Source of the DNA: Streptomyces sp. cf386
GTDB lineage: Bacteria; Actinomycetota; Actinomycetes; Streptomycetales; Streptomycetaceae
DNA: 64,000 nucleotides
NCBI RefSeq assembly: GCF_900103585.1
Contig: NZ_FNHV01000003.1
Span: 62,001-126,000, forward strand
Reading direction: 5' to 3'
How positions within the stretch are numbered: the stretch's first letter is position 1; each line of letters starts with the position of its first letter. Positions 17,894 to 27,022 of the stretch are shown here, piece after piece. Position numbers and translations under genes: made by a program. The notes beneath the pieces were generated by a model. It saw nothing but the letters and a program-made list of their open reading frames with translations, had not been told where the DNA came from and made no database searches.

Positions 17894-20800
17894 ATGCGTG
17901 ACAGCCATCGGACCGATGCCGAGCGGCTGTTGGCCCGGGCCGTGGAGGAGGAGGTGCGGCGCTCGGGTGGGCGAGTCGACGGGCAGGTGCTGTTGTCGCG
18001 GGCGCGTGGGGCGTTGGACTCCATGGCGCAGACCGCGGCCGAGGAGTACGAGGCGTACACCCGGGCGCTCGACGAGGCGGAGGCCGGCCGGCTGACGTTC
18101 GGTCAGCGGTTCGCGCGGGAGGGCGGTGCGACGCCGCTGATGGTGGCGGGCGTCGCCGCGGTCGCGGCCGTCGTATCCGACCTGGCCCTCGGCACGGGCC
18201 CGACCACCGCCGTCGGCGCGGGCGTCACCGTGGGCGTGGTCGGCGCGGCGGCCACGGTCGTGAAGGTGGCCGGCGCCCATCTGCCCGCCGCGCACCACCG
18301 CGCGGGCGCCGTAAGCCAGCCCGGCGGCCCGGAACAGCTGCGGCTGCAGTGGCTGACGGCGCTGGAGGTACGGGGTATCCGCCCGTTCCTCGACCAGCAG
18401 CGGGTGCTGAGCGCGTCCACCGGCCCGAAGAAGACGGGGCCGCGACTGAAGGGCGCGGACAAGAGCGCGGCGGCCCGGGGGCGCAGTGTGCTGGAGCAGT
18501 CGTTCGGTCAACTCCCGGACCCGGCGGGTCCGTTCGCGGGCCGCAGGCAGGAGATGTCCCGTATCCGGCAGTGGGTGCAGGCGGCGCGCGCGAGTACGGA
18601 GACCAAGCCGACGGTCGTCGTGCTGCACGGGGCGCCCGGAAGCGGTCGTACGGCACTGGCGGTCCGTGCGGCCCATGATCTGAAGGACCAGTTCCGCGGC
18701 GCGTGCGTGGTGGATCTGCGCGGCGACACCGCCGAGGAGCCGCCGCTGTCGACGAGAGACGCGCTGCTGCATCTGCTGAACCGTTTGGGCGCCCCTCGCG
18801 AGCAGCTTCTGTTCCGGGAGCGCTCCTCGGCCGACCAGCAGGTCAAGCGGCTGAGCGAGCTCTACCACCAGCACCTCACCGGCCTGCCGGTCACGGTCGT
18901 ACTGGACGACGCCTCGGACCCGGAGCAGGTCCGCACCCTCGTCCCCGAGCGCTCCGACAGCCTGGTCCTGGTCACGGCCCGCGAGCCCCTCGACCTGCCC
19001 GCGGACCTCGCCGCCTGGGTGCACGAGCTGCCGGTGGAGTCGCTGGACGCGGCGGGCGCGGAGGAGCTGCTGACGGTTGCGGCGCAGGATTCCTCCGGCC
19101 CCTACGACGCCGAATCCGCCGACCTGATACGGCAGTTGTGCGGCGGACTGCCGCTGGCGCTGCGCATCGCGGGCTCGTCGCTGGGCCCGCGTTCACCGCG
19201 CACACTGGCGACGGATCTGGGCGCGTACGGCCCGGTGGAGCCGATCGAGCGGGTGCTGTGGCTGCGCTACACCGACCAGTCGGAGGCGGGGCGGCGTCTG
19301 CTGCGCAGGCTGGCTCTGGCCGGCCGGGCCTCGCTGGGCGCCGCGGCGGCGGCATCGCTCCTGGCCACAGATGAGGCGGAGGCGACCCGCCATCTGGTGG
19401 CCCTGTCCCGGTCGGGCCTGATCGACCACGTCCGCGGCAGCCGTTACCGCCTGCACGACCTGGTCCGCGCCTTTGCCCACGCCCGCCTCCTCGACGAGGA
19501 GGAGCCGGCGGAGCGTACGGCGGCACAGGAGCGGCTGATCGTGAACTACGGGGAGCTGGCGGACTCCGTACTGCGCCTGGTCGACGGCAACATGTCGACC
19601 CGCTCGGACCGCTTCAGCCCGCACGGCTTCACCTCACTGGACGACGCGCTGCGCTGGCTGGACGACGAGTCGAGCTTCATCACGGCGGCCCTTCGGCACG
19701 CGGAGGACGTGAACCAGGCGGCGGTCCTGAATCTGCTCGGCGCCCTGTGCGACTACTGCCTCCTGCGGGGCGACCTCTACCGCCTCGGCGAGATCAGCGA
19801 GCTGGCGCAGGCCGTGGACCAGGGCCTGCTGGTCCGCTCGGTGCAGTGGCGCACCGGTATCGCGGCCCGTCAGCTCGGCGAGCTGGACAAGGCCCGCACG
19901 ACCCTGTCCTCGGTGGTCGACCTCTATATGGAGGCCCACCACGACGCGGGCGCGGCCCGCGCCCTGTGCTCCCTCGGCATCACGCTGCACCACCAGGGCA
20001 ACCTCACCGAGGCGGCGGCGAAACTCCGCGAGGCCCTGGACCTGCAGTCGGCCCCCGCGCTGGCGACGGACCGCGCCTGGACGATGCACGCGCTGGCCGC
20101 GGTGGAGCGGGACCGCGGCCGGATCTCCGAGTCGCACACCCTGCTGGCCGACTCCCTGGCCCTGCACCGCGCCGGCGAGTCGATCCACGGCGAGGCGTGG
20201 GCCCACTTCCAGCTGGGGCAGCTGAGCCTGCGCATGGGCGACGTGCCGCGCGCGGAAGCAGATCTGCGGACGGCTTTGGACCTGTACGGCCGTACGCGCG
20301 ACGCCCGGGGCGAGGCCTGGGCGATGACCCAGCTCTCCCGCGCCCGTCTGGTCGCCGGCGATCCGTCCCCGGCGGTGGACGGACTGCGCCAGGCTGCCTC
20401 CCGCCACCGCGACAACGAGGACGCACGCGGCGAGGCCTGGTCCGTCTACTACCTGGGCCAGGCTCTGGAGGAGACGGGCAACCTGGATCTGGCGGTCCGC
20501 GAGCTGGAACGTTCCCGCACGATGTTCTCCCGTATGCGCGACGTGTACGGCCTCGCCTGTGCCCGCCACCACTCGGCCCGGGTGACCCGCGACCAGCGGG
20601 CGGCCCAGACGGGCTCGTTGAAGAACTCCGGGTTCGCCCGCCAGCTGCTGATGGACGCCCGCGCCGACTTCCAGCGCATCGGCGTCGCCCACGGCGAGGC
20701 ATGGACGTGCCTGGAGCTGGCGGTGGTGGACGCCGGGAACACCCGGACACAGCAGGCGCTGACGCTGTGCGACGAGGCGGTGGGCCTGTTCGCGTCGTAC

Positions 20801-21094
20801 GACGACCGGAGAGGCGAGGACTGGGCCCGCTTCCTGCGCTGCACACTGCTGCCGTACGCGGCACCGGGCGGTGTCGAGATCGGCACCGCCGTGGCACAGG
20901 AGGAGCTGGCACAGCTGGGACGCGACGGGCATGCGCTGCGGGACGGGAAGCTGAGCGACTACGTCGAGGCGTATCTGCTGTTGCTGGAACGGGGCGTGAA
21001 CCTGGAGGCCGGATGGCAGGCCTGGCGGCTCGGCATGGTGCCGAACCGCCACGCACGGGAGGTCATGGGCGTGCCGGTGACGGCCCGGCAGTGA
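17894..21094 (+). CDS. STAND NTPase (NB-ARC-like) with TPR repeats and N-terminal membrane segments
   Basis: 1066 residues. The N-terminal region is helical and then strongly hydrophobic (about 77-125, two possible membrane segments rich in Ala, Val and Gly). The NTPase core has a P-loop HGAPGSGRTALA (about 245-256), Walker B VTVVLDDASD (about 333-342) and the STAND motif CGGLPLALRIAG (about 416-427). A winged-helix-like segment (HLVALSRSGLIDHVRGSRYRLHD) follows, then TPRs from about 570 to 1000 with regular GEAW repeats (HGEAW, RGEAW). Such proteins are signalling switches that assemble on ligand binding. No DNA-binding or effector domain is evident. ATG 17894 is preferred because GGAGGGGG lies 8 bases upstream. 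Confidence 0.88.
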   Translation: MRDSHRTDAERLLARAVEEEVRRSGGRVDGQVLLSRARGALDSMAQTAAEEYEAYTRALDEAEAGRLTFGQRFAREGGATPLMVAGVAAVAAVVSDLALGTGPTTAVGAGVTVGVVGAAATVVKVAGAHLPAAHHRAGAVSQPGGPEQLRLQWLTALEVRGIRPFLDQQRVLSASTGPKKTGPRLKGADKSAAARGRSVLEQSFGQLPDPAGPFAGRRQEMSRIRQWVQAARASTETKPTVVVLHGAPGSGRTALAVRAAHDLKDQFRGACVVDLRGDTAEEPPLSTRDALLHLLNRLGAPREQLLFRERSSADQQVKRLSELYHQHLTGLPVTVVLDDASDPEQVRTLVPERSDSLVLVTAREPLDLPADLAAWVHELPVESLDAAGAEELLTVAAQDSSGPYDAESADLIRQLCGGLPLALRIAGSSLGPRSPRTLATDLGAYGPVEPIERVLWLRYTDQSEAGRRLLRRLALAGRASLGAAAAASLLATDEAEATRHLVALSRSGLIDHVRGSRYRLHDLVRAFAHARLLDEEEPAERTAAQERLIVNYGELADSVLRLVDGNMSTRSDRFSPHGFTSLDDALRWLDDESSFITAALRHAEDVNQAAVLNLLGALCDYCLLRGDLYRLGEISELAQAVDQGLLVRSVQWRTGIAARQLGELDKARTTLSSVVDLYMEAHHDAGAARALCSLGITLHHQGNLTEAAAKLREALDLQSAPALATDRAWTMHALAAVERDRGRISESHTLLADSLALHRAGESIHGEAWAHFQLGQLSLRMGDVPRAEADLRTALDLYGRTRDARGEAWAMTQLSRARLVAGDPSPAVDGLRQAASRHRDNEDARGEAWSVYYLGQALEETGNLDLAVRELERSRTMFSRMRDVYGLACARHHSARVTRDQRAAQTGSLKNSGFARQLLMDARADFQRIGVAHGEAWTCLELAVVDAGNTRTQQALTLCDEAVGLFASYDDRRGEDWARFLRCTLLPYAAPGGVEIGTAVAQEELAQLGRDGHALRDGKLSDYVEAYLLLLERGVNLEAGWQAWRLGMVPNRHAREVMGVPVTARQ

Positions 21095-21184
21095 GCCGGC
21101 CGCCCAGCCGCCCACCGGCAGGTGCCGAACCAGCCGAACGCCCGCGTCCGGCCGGTGCCGAACCGGACGGACGCCCGGTCGCCC

Positions 21185-21436
21185 TCAGCCCTGCTTCGAC
21201 CCCGCCGGGCCGGTCGCCTCGGCGCTCTCGCCGGAGACCGGTGCCTTCGGCTCCGGGGGCTCCTTGAAGTCGACCCTGTTCATGTGGCGGTTCATGGACC
21301 TCATCAGGCCCCACACCGCCAGGGCCATCACCGCGAAGACGATGAAGCCGAGGACACCGGGGGTGACCTTGTCCTCGTCCACCTCCTTGGCGAGGGTGAC
21401 GAGCTGTGTCATTGCCAGGCTTGCGCTTGCGCTCAT
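21185..21436 (-). CDS. Small single-span membrane protein downstream of mca
   Basis: 83 residues (MSASASLAMTQLVTLAKEVD...). One membrane segment (GVLGFIVFAVMALAVWGLM, about 30-48) is followed by a basic stretch (RSMNRHMNRV) and a Pro/Ala/Glu-rich tail. Its start lies a few bases after the mca stop (21438-21440), so it is almost certainly co-transcribed with mca; an ATG at 21412 would give a shorter form. Function unknown; homologues are commonly found next to mca in actinomycetes as far as I recall. Confidence 0.8.
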   Translation of the reverse strand: MSASASLAMTQLVTLAKEVDEDKVTPGVLGFIVFAVMALAVWGLMRSMNRHMNRVDFKEPPEPKAPVSGESAEATGPAGSKQG

Positions 21437-21437
21437 G

Positions 21438-22319
21438 TCAGGCATTGTCGCGGACGCCCGCGAAGAGGTCGTCCTCGGGGAGGGACGTATCGACGAGGGA
21501 CTTCGCCAGCTCGTACTCCTCCGTCGGCCAGACCTCCTTCTGGAGCTCCAGCGGGACACGGAACCAGCCGCCGTCGGGGTCGATCTGGGTGGCGTGCGCG
21601 ATCAGTGCCTTGTCGCGAATCTCATAGAAGTCGGCGCAGGGGACATGCGTGGTGATCGTGCGCCCGACGCGCTCGAACTCGTCCCAGCGCTTGAGCCAGT
21701 CCCCGTACGGCGACTCCATGCCGCGCTCGAGCAGCGCGTTGTGCAGGGCCTCGGTGCGGGGGCGGTTGAAGCCCTGGTTGTAGTAGAGCTTGAGCGGCTG
21801 GTACGCGGGGCCGAACTCCGACTCCGGGTACTTCTCGGCGTCCGCCGCGCCCTCGAAGGCCACCATCGAGATCTTGTGGGTCATGATGTGGTCGGGGTGC
21901 GGGTAACCGCCGTTCTCGTCGTAGGTGGTGATCACCTGGGGGCGGAACGAGCGGATCTGCTTCACCAGCTCCCCGGCCGCCTTGTCGACGTCCTCCAGGG
22001 CGAAGCAGCCCTCCGGCAACGGCGGCAGCGGGTCGCCCTCGGGCAGACCGGAGTCGACGAAGCCGAGCCACTCCTGCTGCACGCCGAGGATCTCGCGCGC
22101 CTCGTCCATCTCCTTCTTGCGTACCTCGTGGATGTGCTCCTCGATGTACTTGTCGCCCTGGAGCTTCGGATTGAGGATGGAGCCGCGCTCCCCGCCCGTG
22201 CAGGTCACGACCAGCACATCCACCCCCTCGGACACGTACTTCGCCATGGTGGCCGCGCCCTTGCTCGACTCGTCGTCGGGGTGGGCGTGCACGGCCATCA
22301 GTCGCAGCTGGTCAGTCAA
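21438..22319 (-). CDS. mca: Mycothiol S-conjugate amidase
   Basis: 293 residues, as expected. The enzyme cleaves mycothiol S-conjugates to a mercapturic acid, which is exported, and GlcN-inositol, which is recycled, so it detoxifies electrophiles and antibiotics in the cytoplasm. The zinc-binding LmbE/PIG-L motif MAVHAHPDDESSKG is at 8-21 and the third ligand lies in YPHPDHIMTHK (about 137-147). The long C-terminal part (PPRTEALHNALLERGMESPY and the tail) fits Mca rather than the shorter MshB deacetylase. It is followed within a few bases by a small membrane-protein gene. Confidence 0.95.
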   Translation of the reverse strand: MTDQLRLMAVHAHPDDESSKGAATMAKYVSEGVDVLVVTCTGGERGSILNPKLQGDKYIEEHIHEVRKKEMDEAREILGVQQEWLGFVDSGLPEGDPLPPLPEGCFALEDVDKAAGELVKQIRSFRPQVITTYDENGGYPHPDHIMTHKISMVAFEGAADAEKYPESEFGPAYQPLKLYYNQGFNRPRTEALHNALLERGMESPYGDWLKRWDEFERVGRTITTHVPCADFYEIRDKALIAHATQIDPDGGWFRVPLELQKEVWPTEEYELAKSLVDTSLPEDDLFAGVRDNA

Positions 22320-22422
22320 GACTCATCCTCATAAGTCGGCGCCCGGTGTGAACCGGTGCGATCGGCGGCTTCTATAGTGACCGAATCGGGGGGTGGATAA
22401 TTCCGGGGCCGAGAGGACGATC

Positions 22423-22821
22423 ATGAGTACGGCGAGCACGCGGCTGCCCGAGGGCCGCTACGGCCGCTCCTCGGACGCGCGCGCCGACCGCACGCTCAAG
22501 GTCGTCGGCGCCGTCCTCGGAGTGGCACTGCTGGCACTGGTCGGCTACTTCGGCTACCACTACGTCGGCCAGAACAAGATCAGCGCCGAGGTGATCGAGT
22601 TCGACGCGACGAAGGACGCGGTGAAGGTCCATCTGGAGGTCCGCAAGGACTCCGGCGCCTCCGGCTACTGCACGCTGCGCTCCCAGGCGGAGAACGGCGC
22701 CGAGGTGGGCCGGGCCGACTTCCGCTTCGACGGCGACGCCTCGCGCATCGACAAGGTCGTCACACTCCGTACGACGTCCCAGGGGACGACGGCCGAGCTG
22801 CTCGGCTGCCACGCGGACTGA
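22423..22821 (+). CDS. DUF4307-family membrane protein
   Basis: 132 residues. About 25 cytoplasmic residues (LPEGRYGRSSDARADRTLK) precede one membrane segment (VVGAVLGVALLALVGYFGYH) and an outside domain with two Cys residues (GYCTLR and LLGCHAD) that could form a disulfide. The pattern RYG..., one span, then a beta-rich domain with a late Cys is that of DUF4307, a small actinobacterial family of unknown function. The ATG at 22423 is preceded by GAGAGGACGA. It lies divergent from mca and upstream of greA. Confidence 0.85.
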   Translation: MSTASTRLPEGRYGRSSDARADRTLKVVGAVLGVALLALVGYFGYHYVGQNKISAEVIEFDATKDAVKVHLEVRKDSGASGYCTLRSQAENGAEVGRADFRFDGDASRIDKVVTLRTTSQGTTAELLGCHAD

Positions 22822-23032
22822 CCCCGCTGATCGAAACCGACCGACGCTGGTCGACACCGACCGCCTCTGTCTGGTTTACGTAGGCGCTGACCTGCGTTGA
22901 CGTGATTCTGATGGCTTATGTCCTCCCCCTTCGGCCATTGAATTGTTAGGCTCGTGGTTTCGCCCATCCGTGAAGGAACATCCTTCTGGGTAGGGCGATG
23001 CTTTGTATTCCCAGTACCTACGAGGAGCACCT

Positions 23033-23533
23033 GTGACCCAGACCAGCGAGAACGTCACCTGGCTGACCCAGGAGGCGTACAACCAGCTCAAGGCCGAGCT
23101 GGAGTACCTGTCTGGTCCTGCGCGCACGGAGATCGCCGCCAAGATCGCGGCCGCGCGCGAGGAGGGCGACCTGCGCGAGAACGGCGGGTACCACGCGGCC
23201 AAGGAGGAACAGGGCAAGCAGGAGCTCCGTGTGCGCCAGCTGACCCAGCTCCTGGAGAACGCCCAGGTCGGCGAGGCACCGGCCTCAGCGGACGGTGCGG
23301 TGGCGCCCGGCATGGTCGTGACGATCGCCTTCGACGGTGACGAGGACGACACCATGACCTTCCTGCTCGCCTCTCGCGAGTACGCGAGCGCCGACGTCGA
23401 GACCTACTCGCCGCAGTCGCCGCTGGGCTCCGGCGTCATCGGCCACAAGGTCGGCGAGGACGCCGAGTACGAGCTGCCGAACGGCAAGAAGGCCTCGGTG
23501 AAGATCCTGAAGGCCGAGCCCTACAGCGGCTGA
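23033..23533 (+). CDS. greA: Transcription elongation factor GreA
   Basis: 166 residues. GreA enters the RNA polymerase secondary channel and triggers cleavage of backtracked transcripts. The N-terminal coiled coil carries the acidic tip EEGDLRENGGYHAAKEEQ, with Asp and Glu at the catalytic positions; the C-terminal FKBP-like domain ends YSPQSPLGSGVIGHKVGEDAEY. The start is GTG at 23033 (VTQTSENVTWLT) with GAGGAG six bases upstream; the upstream ATG at 23003 has no ribosome site. A strong terminator follows at 23591. Confidence 0.96.
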   Translation: MTQTSENVTWLTQEAYNQLKAELEYLSGPARTEIAAKIAAAREEGDLRENGGYHAAKEEQGKQELRVRQLTQLLENAQVGEAPASADGAVAPGMVVTIAFDGDEDDTMTFLLASREYASADVETYSPQSPLGSGVIGHKVGEDAEYELPNGKKASVKILKAEPYSG

Positions 23534-23590
23534 TCCGGACCGTGCGGCGGCTGACCCCGACCGACACCCCGACCGACAAGTCCTTGACCG

Positions 23591-23623
23591 GCCCCCGGCG
23601 CCCACGTGGCGCCGGGGGCTTTC
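23591..23623 (+). terminator. Strong hairpin terminator between greA and the convergent ABC permease gene
   Basis: A perfect 12-bp stem GCCCCCGGCGCC / GGCGCCGGGGGC with loop CACGT is followed by TTT. It ends two bases before the stop of the convergent permease gene, so it may serve both strands. Confidence 0.85.
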
Positions 23624-23624
23624 G

Positions 23625-24479
23625 TCATGCCGTCGCCGAGCGGTACTTCCGTACCGCGAGGGTGCGGAATATGACGATGATCAGGAGCGAGTAGATCAGC
23701 GAGGCCCAGACCGGGTGCTGCATGGGCCAGGCGTCCGAGGGCGAGACCCCCGGGTTGGCGAAGAGCTCGCGGCAGGCCTGGACCGTGGCGCTGAAGGGAT
23801 TCCAGTCGGCGACGTGACGCAGCCACGGGGTCATGTGGCTGGTGTCCACGAACGCGTTCGAGATGAAGGTGACCGGGAAGAGCCAGATCAGTCCGCTGGA
23901 CGTGGCCGCCTCGGGCGTGCGCACGGACATGCCGATCAGGGCGCCGATCCAGGTGAACGCGTAACCGAGCAGGAGCAGCAGCCCGAAGGCCCCCAGCACG
24001 CGGCCGGCGTTGATGTCCCCGTCCGACCCGACGCGCCAGCCGACCAGCACGGCGACGACCGCCAGAACAACCAGCGTCAGGGCGGTCTGGATGAGGTCGG
24101 CGAAGGTGCGCCCGGTGAGCACCGCGCCCCTCGCCATGGGCAGGGAGCGGAAGCGGTCGATGAGCCCCTTGTGCATGTCGTCGGCGATGCCCGCGCCGGA
24201 ACTGGCGGTGGCGAACGTGACGGTCTGCGCGAAGATGCCGGCCATCAGGAAGTTCTTGTAGGCCTCGGCGCTGGTGCTGGCCCCGATCTGCATGGATCCG
24301 CCGAAGACGTAGGTGAACAGCACCACGAACATGATCGGCTGGATGAGCCCGTAGATGATCATCTCGGGGATCCGGGACATCCGGATCAGGTTGCGTTTCG
24401 CGACGACCACGGAGTCCCGGACGGACTGTGTGACCGGGTTCGTGGACGGAGCGACGCGCACGGCGTCGAGCGCACTCAT
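23625..24479 (-). CDS. ABC-2 type permease, DrrB-like
   Basis: 284 residues with six membrane segments. The ABC-2 pattern is clear: a cytoplasmic N-terminus leading to MIIYGLIQPIMFVVLFTYVFGGS, then GIFAQTVTFATASSGAGIADD, KGLIDRFRSLPMARGAVLTG (the signature loop) and a C-terminal LRHVADWNPFSATVQACREL. It forms an exporter with the ATPase encoded just upstream; the two genes overlap by four bases (24476-24479). DrrAB-type exporters move antibiotics or lipids outward. The substrate is unknown. Confidence 0.92.
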   Translation of the reverse strand: MSALDAVRVAPSTNPVTQSVRDSVVVAKRNLIRMSRIPEMIIYGLIQPIMFVVLFTYVFGGSMQIGASTSAEAYKNFLMAGIFAQTVTFATASSGAGIADDMHKGLIDRFRSLPMARGAVLTGRTFADLIQTALTLVVLAVVAVLVGWRVGSDGDINAGRVLGAFGLLLLLGYAFTWIGALIGMSVRTPEAATSSGLIWLFPVTFISNAFVDTSHMTPWLRHVADWNPFSATVQACRELFANPGVSPSDAWPMQHPVWASLIYSLLIIVIFRTLAVRKYRSATA

Positions 24480-25453
24480 TTGACGGCCTCCTTGCCGTTC
24501 TCCTCGTCCTTCATCTCGGCCAGGTGTCCCGTCAGGGACAGGAACACGTCGTCAAGGGTCGGGCGACGCAGGCCGATGTCGTCGATCTCGATACCGCGAT
24601 TGTCGAGCTCGCGGATGACCTCGGCGAGGAGCTTGGCGCCGCCGGTCACGGGCACGGTGAGCTTGCGCATGTGCTCCTCGACCGTCGTCTCGCCCTTGCC
24701 GAAGCCGCGCAGCACCTCGGACGCGGGCTGGATCTCCTCGCGCTCGTGCACCACGACCTCGACCCGCTCGCCGCCGGTGCGGGCCTTGAGCTGGTCGGAG
24801 GTGCCCGTGGCGATGACGCGGCCTTGGTCGACCACCGCTATGTCGTGGGCCAGGTGGTCGGCCTCTTCGAGGTACTGGGTGGTCAGCAGCAGGGTCGTAC
24901 CGCCCGAGACCAGCCGCTTGATGACCTCCCACAGCATCTGACGGTTGCGTGGGTCGAGGCCGGTCGTCGGCTCGTCCATGAACATCACGGGCGGCGAGAC
25001 GACCAGGGCGGCCGCCAGGTCGAGGCGACGGCGCATGCCGCCGGAGTAGGTCTTGGTGGGGCGGTCGGCGGCGTCGATGAGGTCGAACTGCTCCAGCAGT
25101 TCGACCGCGCGGGCCTTCGCCGCCTTGGCCTTCATCTGGTAGAGCTGGCCGACCATCTGCAGGTTCTCCCGGCCGGTGAGGTACTCGTCGACCGCCGCGA
25201 ACTGGCCGGACAGGCCGATGGAGCGGCGCACGGCATCGGGATGCTTGAGGACGTCGATGCCCGCGACGACCGCCGAGCCGCTGTCGGGACGCAGCAAGGT
25301 CGTCAGACAGCGGACGGTCGTCGTCTTGCCCGCGCCGTTCGGCCCGAGCAGTCCGAGGACCGTGCCCTCGGGGACGTCGAGGTCGACGCCGTCCAGAGCC
25401 CTTACGTCGCCGAAGGTCTTCACCAGGCCTTCGGCATAGATGGCGCCTGGCAT
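24476..25453 (-). CDS. ABC exporter ATP-binding subunit, DrrA-like
   Basis: About 325 residues. Walker A GLLGPNGAGKTTTVR, Q-loop SGQFAAVDEYLTGREN, signature YSGGMRRRLDLA, Walker B VMFMDEPTTGLDPRNR and the H/Q-loop TTQYLEEADHLA are all intact; the C-terminal DrrA-type extension (VEVVVHEREEIQPASEVLRG to LRRPTLDDVFLSLTG) is present. The ATG at 25453 is chosen because GGAG lies six bases upstream; an in-frame GTG at 25465 is the alternative. It is the first gene of a two-gene exporter operon with a promoter and palindromic sites 97-155 bp upstream. Confidence 0.93.
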   Translation of the reverse strand: MPGAIYAEGLVKTFGDVRALDGVDLDVPEGTVLGLLGPNGAGKTTTVRCLTTLLRPDSGSAVVAGIDVLKHPDAVRRSIGLSGQFAAVDEYLTGRENLQMVGQLYQMKAKAAKARAVELLEQFDLIDAADRPTKTYSGGMRRRLDLAAALVVSPPVMFMDEPTTGLDPRNRQMLWEVIKRLVSGGTTLLLTTQYLEEADHLAHDIAVVDQGRVIATGTSDQLKARTGGERVEVVVHEREEIQPASEVLRGFGKGETTVEEHMRKLTVPVTGGAKLLAEVIRELDNRGIEIDDIGLRRPTLDDVFLSLTGHLAEMKDEENGKEAVK

Positions 25454-25549
25454 ATGAATCTCCACGTCGTCGGGAAGCGTTCGGAAAGCCTAGGTTTGCA
25501 CTTTTCGTTCCGCGCCATCACGCAGCGCTGCGGCAGGAATACGAGACAC

Positions 25550-25607
25550 ACCATAACGCGATGTATCGCGTCTTTCAACGGGATTCGCTCGATTTACTCG
25601 AACGAGT
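25550..25607 (-). promoter_or_regulatory. Promoter and palindromic operators of the DrrAB-type exporter
   Basis: Read on the minus strand: -35 TTGAAA (25578-25573), a 17-bp spacer, then -10 TATGGT (25555-25550), a very good vegetative promoter. The spacer is almost entirely the palindrome ACGCGAT-GT-ATCGCGT (25556-25571), and a second palindrome ACTCG-AA-CGAGT (25596-25607) lies just upstream of the -35. A repressor bound at the spacer site would block RNA polymerase. No regulator gene is adjacent, so the regulator must be encoded elsewhere or be the MarR protein nearby. Confidence 0.65.
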
Positions 25608-25647
25608 GACAAAGGGTCTCCGACCTGCGCTTTCGCCGATCCGTGCC

Positions 25648-26877
25648 TCAGTCGATGACGGTGTAGCCCGCCTCGCGCAGGGCCTGACCGACCTCGACGC
25701 AGTGCACGGGGCCCTTCGTCTCCAGGTGCAGCTCGACCTCCGCCTCCGTGAGCCCGAGCCGTGGGTCGGTCCGTACGTGACTCACATCGAGGACGTTAGC
25801 GTCCACCACTGACAACACCCCCAAAAGCGTGGCGAGCGCGCCCGGCCGGTCCGTCAGCCGCAGCCGTACGGCCAGGTAGCGGCCCTGCGCGGCCATGCCG
25901 TGCCGCAGGACGCGCTGGAGCAGCACCGGGTCGACGTTGCCGCCGGACAGCACCGCGACGACCGGGCCCTCGAAGGCGCCGGGGTCGCTCAGCAGCGCCG
26001 CGACGGGGCTCGCCCCGGCCGGCTCGACGACCAGCTTCGCCCGCTCCAGGCACAGCAGCAGGGCGGTGGCCAGCTCGTCCTCGCTGACCGTGCGCACCTC
26101 GTCCACCAGGTCGCCGACGATGCGGAACGGCACGTCACCGGGCCGGCCGACCCTGATGCCGTCGGCCATCGTCGCCGGGTTGTCGACCGCGACCGGGTGC
26201 CCGGCCGCCAGCGAGGGCGGGTACGCCGCCGCGCCCGCCGCCTGCACGCCCACGATCCGCACGTCCGGCCGCAGCGCCTTCACCGCCGTCGCGATCCCCG
26301 CCGCGAGCCCTCCCCCGCCGATGCCGACGACGATGGTCCGCACCTCCGGGCACTGTTCGAGGATCTCCAGGCCGACCGTGCCCTGGCCGGCGATGACGTC
26401 GGGGTGGTCGAAGGGGTGGATGAACACCGCGCCCGTCTCGGCCGCGTACTCCTGCGCGGCGGCCAGCGTCTCGTCGACCACCTGGCCGTGCAGGCGCACA
26501 TCGGCGCCGTAGTCCTGGGTTGCGCTGATCTTCGGCAGCGGGGCGCCCTTCGGCATGAACACCGTGGCGTGCACGCCGAGCAGCGACGACGCCAGGGCGA
26601 CGCCCTGCGCGTGGTTGCCGGCGCTCGCGGCGACGACCCCCGCCGCCCGTTCCTCCGGGAGCAGCCCGGCGATCCGCACGTAGGCGCCGCGCAGCTTGAA
26701 CGATCCCGTCCGCTGGAGGTTCTCGCACTTGAGGTGCACCGGCGCACCCACCAGCTGGGACAGGTGCCTGCTGCCCTCCATCGCCGTCACCCGCGCCACG
26801 CCCGTCAGCATCTTCTGGGCGCCGCGCACGTCGTCGAGCGTGACGGGTGGCAAGGAGTCAGCCGTGCTGTAGCTCAT
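25648..26877 (-). CDS. ilvA: Threonine ammonia-lyase (threonine dehydratase) with ACT domain
   Basis: 409 residues. It converts threonine to 2-oxobutanoate and ammonia, feeding isoleucine synthesis or propionyl-CoA formation. The PLP lysine is Lys61 in QRTGSFKLRGA; ASAGNHAQGVA and VGIGGGGLAAGIA are the substrate- and phosphate-binding loops. The C-terminal ACT-like domain (about 330-409, VRLRLTDRPGALATLLGVLS) suggests allosteric control. With one ACT domain and about 400 residues it matches the short form found in actinomycetes, which may be biosynthetic or catabolic. Divergent from the MarR gene, with 145 bp between starts. Confidence 0.93.
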   Translation of the reverse strand: MSYSTADSLPPVTLDDVRGAQKMLTGVARVTAMEGSRHLSQLVGAPVHLKCENLQRTGSFKLRGAYVRIAGLLPEERAAGVVAASAGNHAQGVALASSLLGVHATVFMPKGAPLPKISATQDYGADVRLHGQVVDETLAAAQEYAAETGAVFIHPFDHPDVIAGQGTVGLEILEQCPEVRTIVVGIGGGGLAAGIATAVKALRPDVRIVGVQAAGAAAYPPSLAAGHPVAVDNPATMADGIRVGRPGDVPFRIVGDLVDEVRTVSEDELATALLLCLERAKLVVEPAGASPVAALLSDPGAFEGPVVAVLSGGNVDPVLLQRVLRHGMAAQGRYLAVRLRLTDRPGALATLLGVLSVVDANVLDVSHVRTDPRLGLTEAEVELHLETKGPVHCVEVGQALREAGYTVID

Positions 26878-27022
26878 GACACAAGTCTCGCAGTTCACAG
26901 GCGCGAGGCCCTGGTGTGACCAAGCACCGAGATGGGTTTCGCCAGCGCTGGTACACCCCGCGTCCGGGCCGCGTACCCTGTCCCCCAACCCAGCAGCCCC
27001 TTCATGAAGTGAGCCCCCGGCC

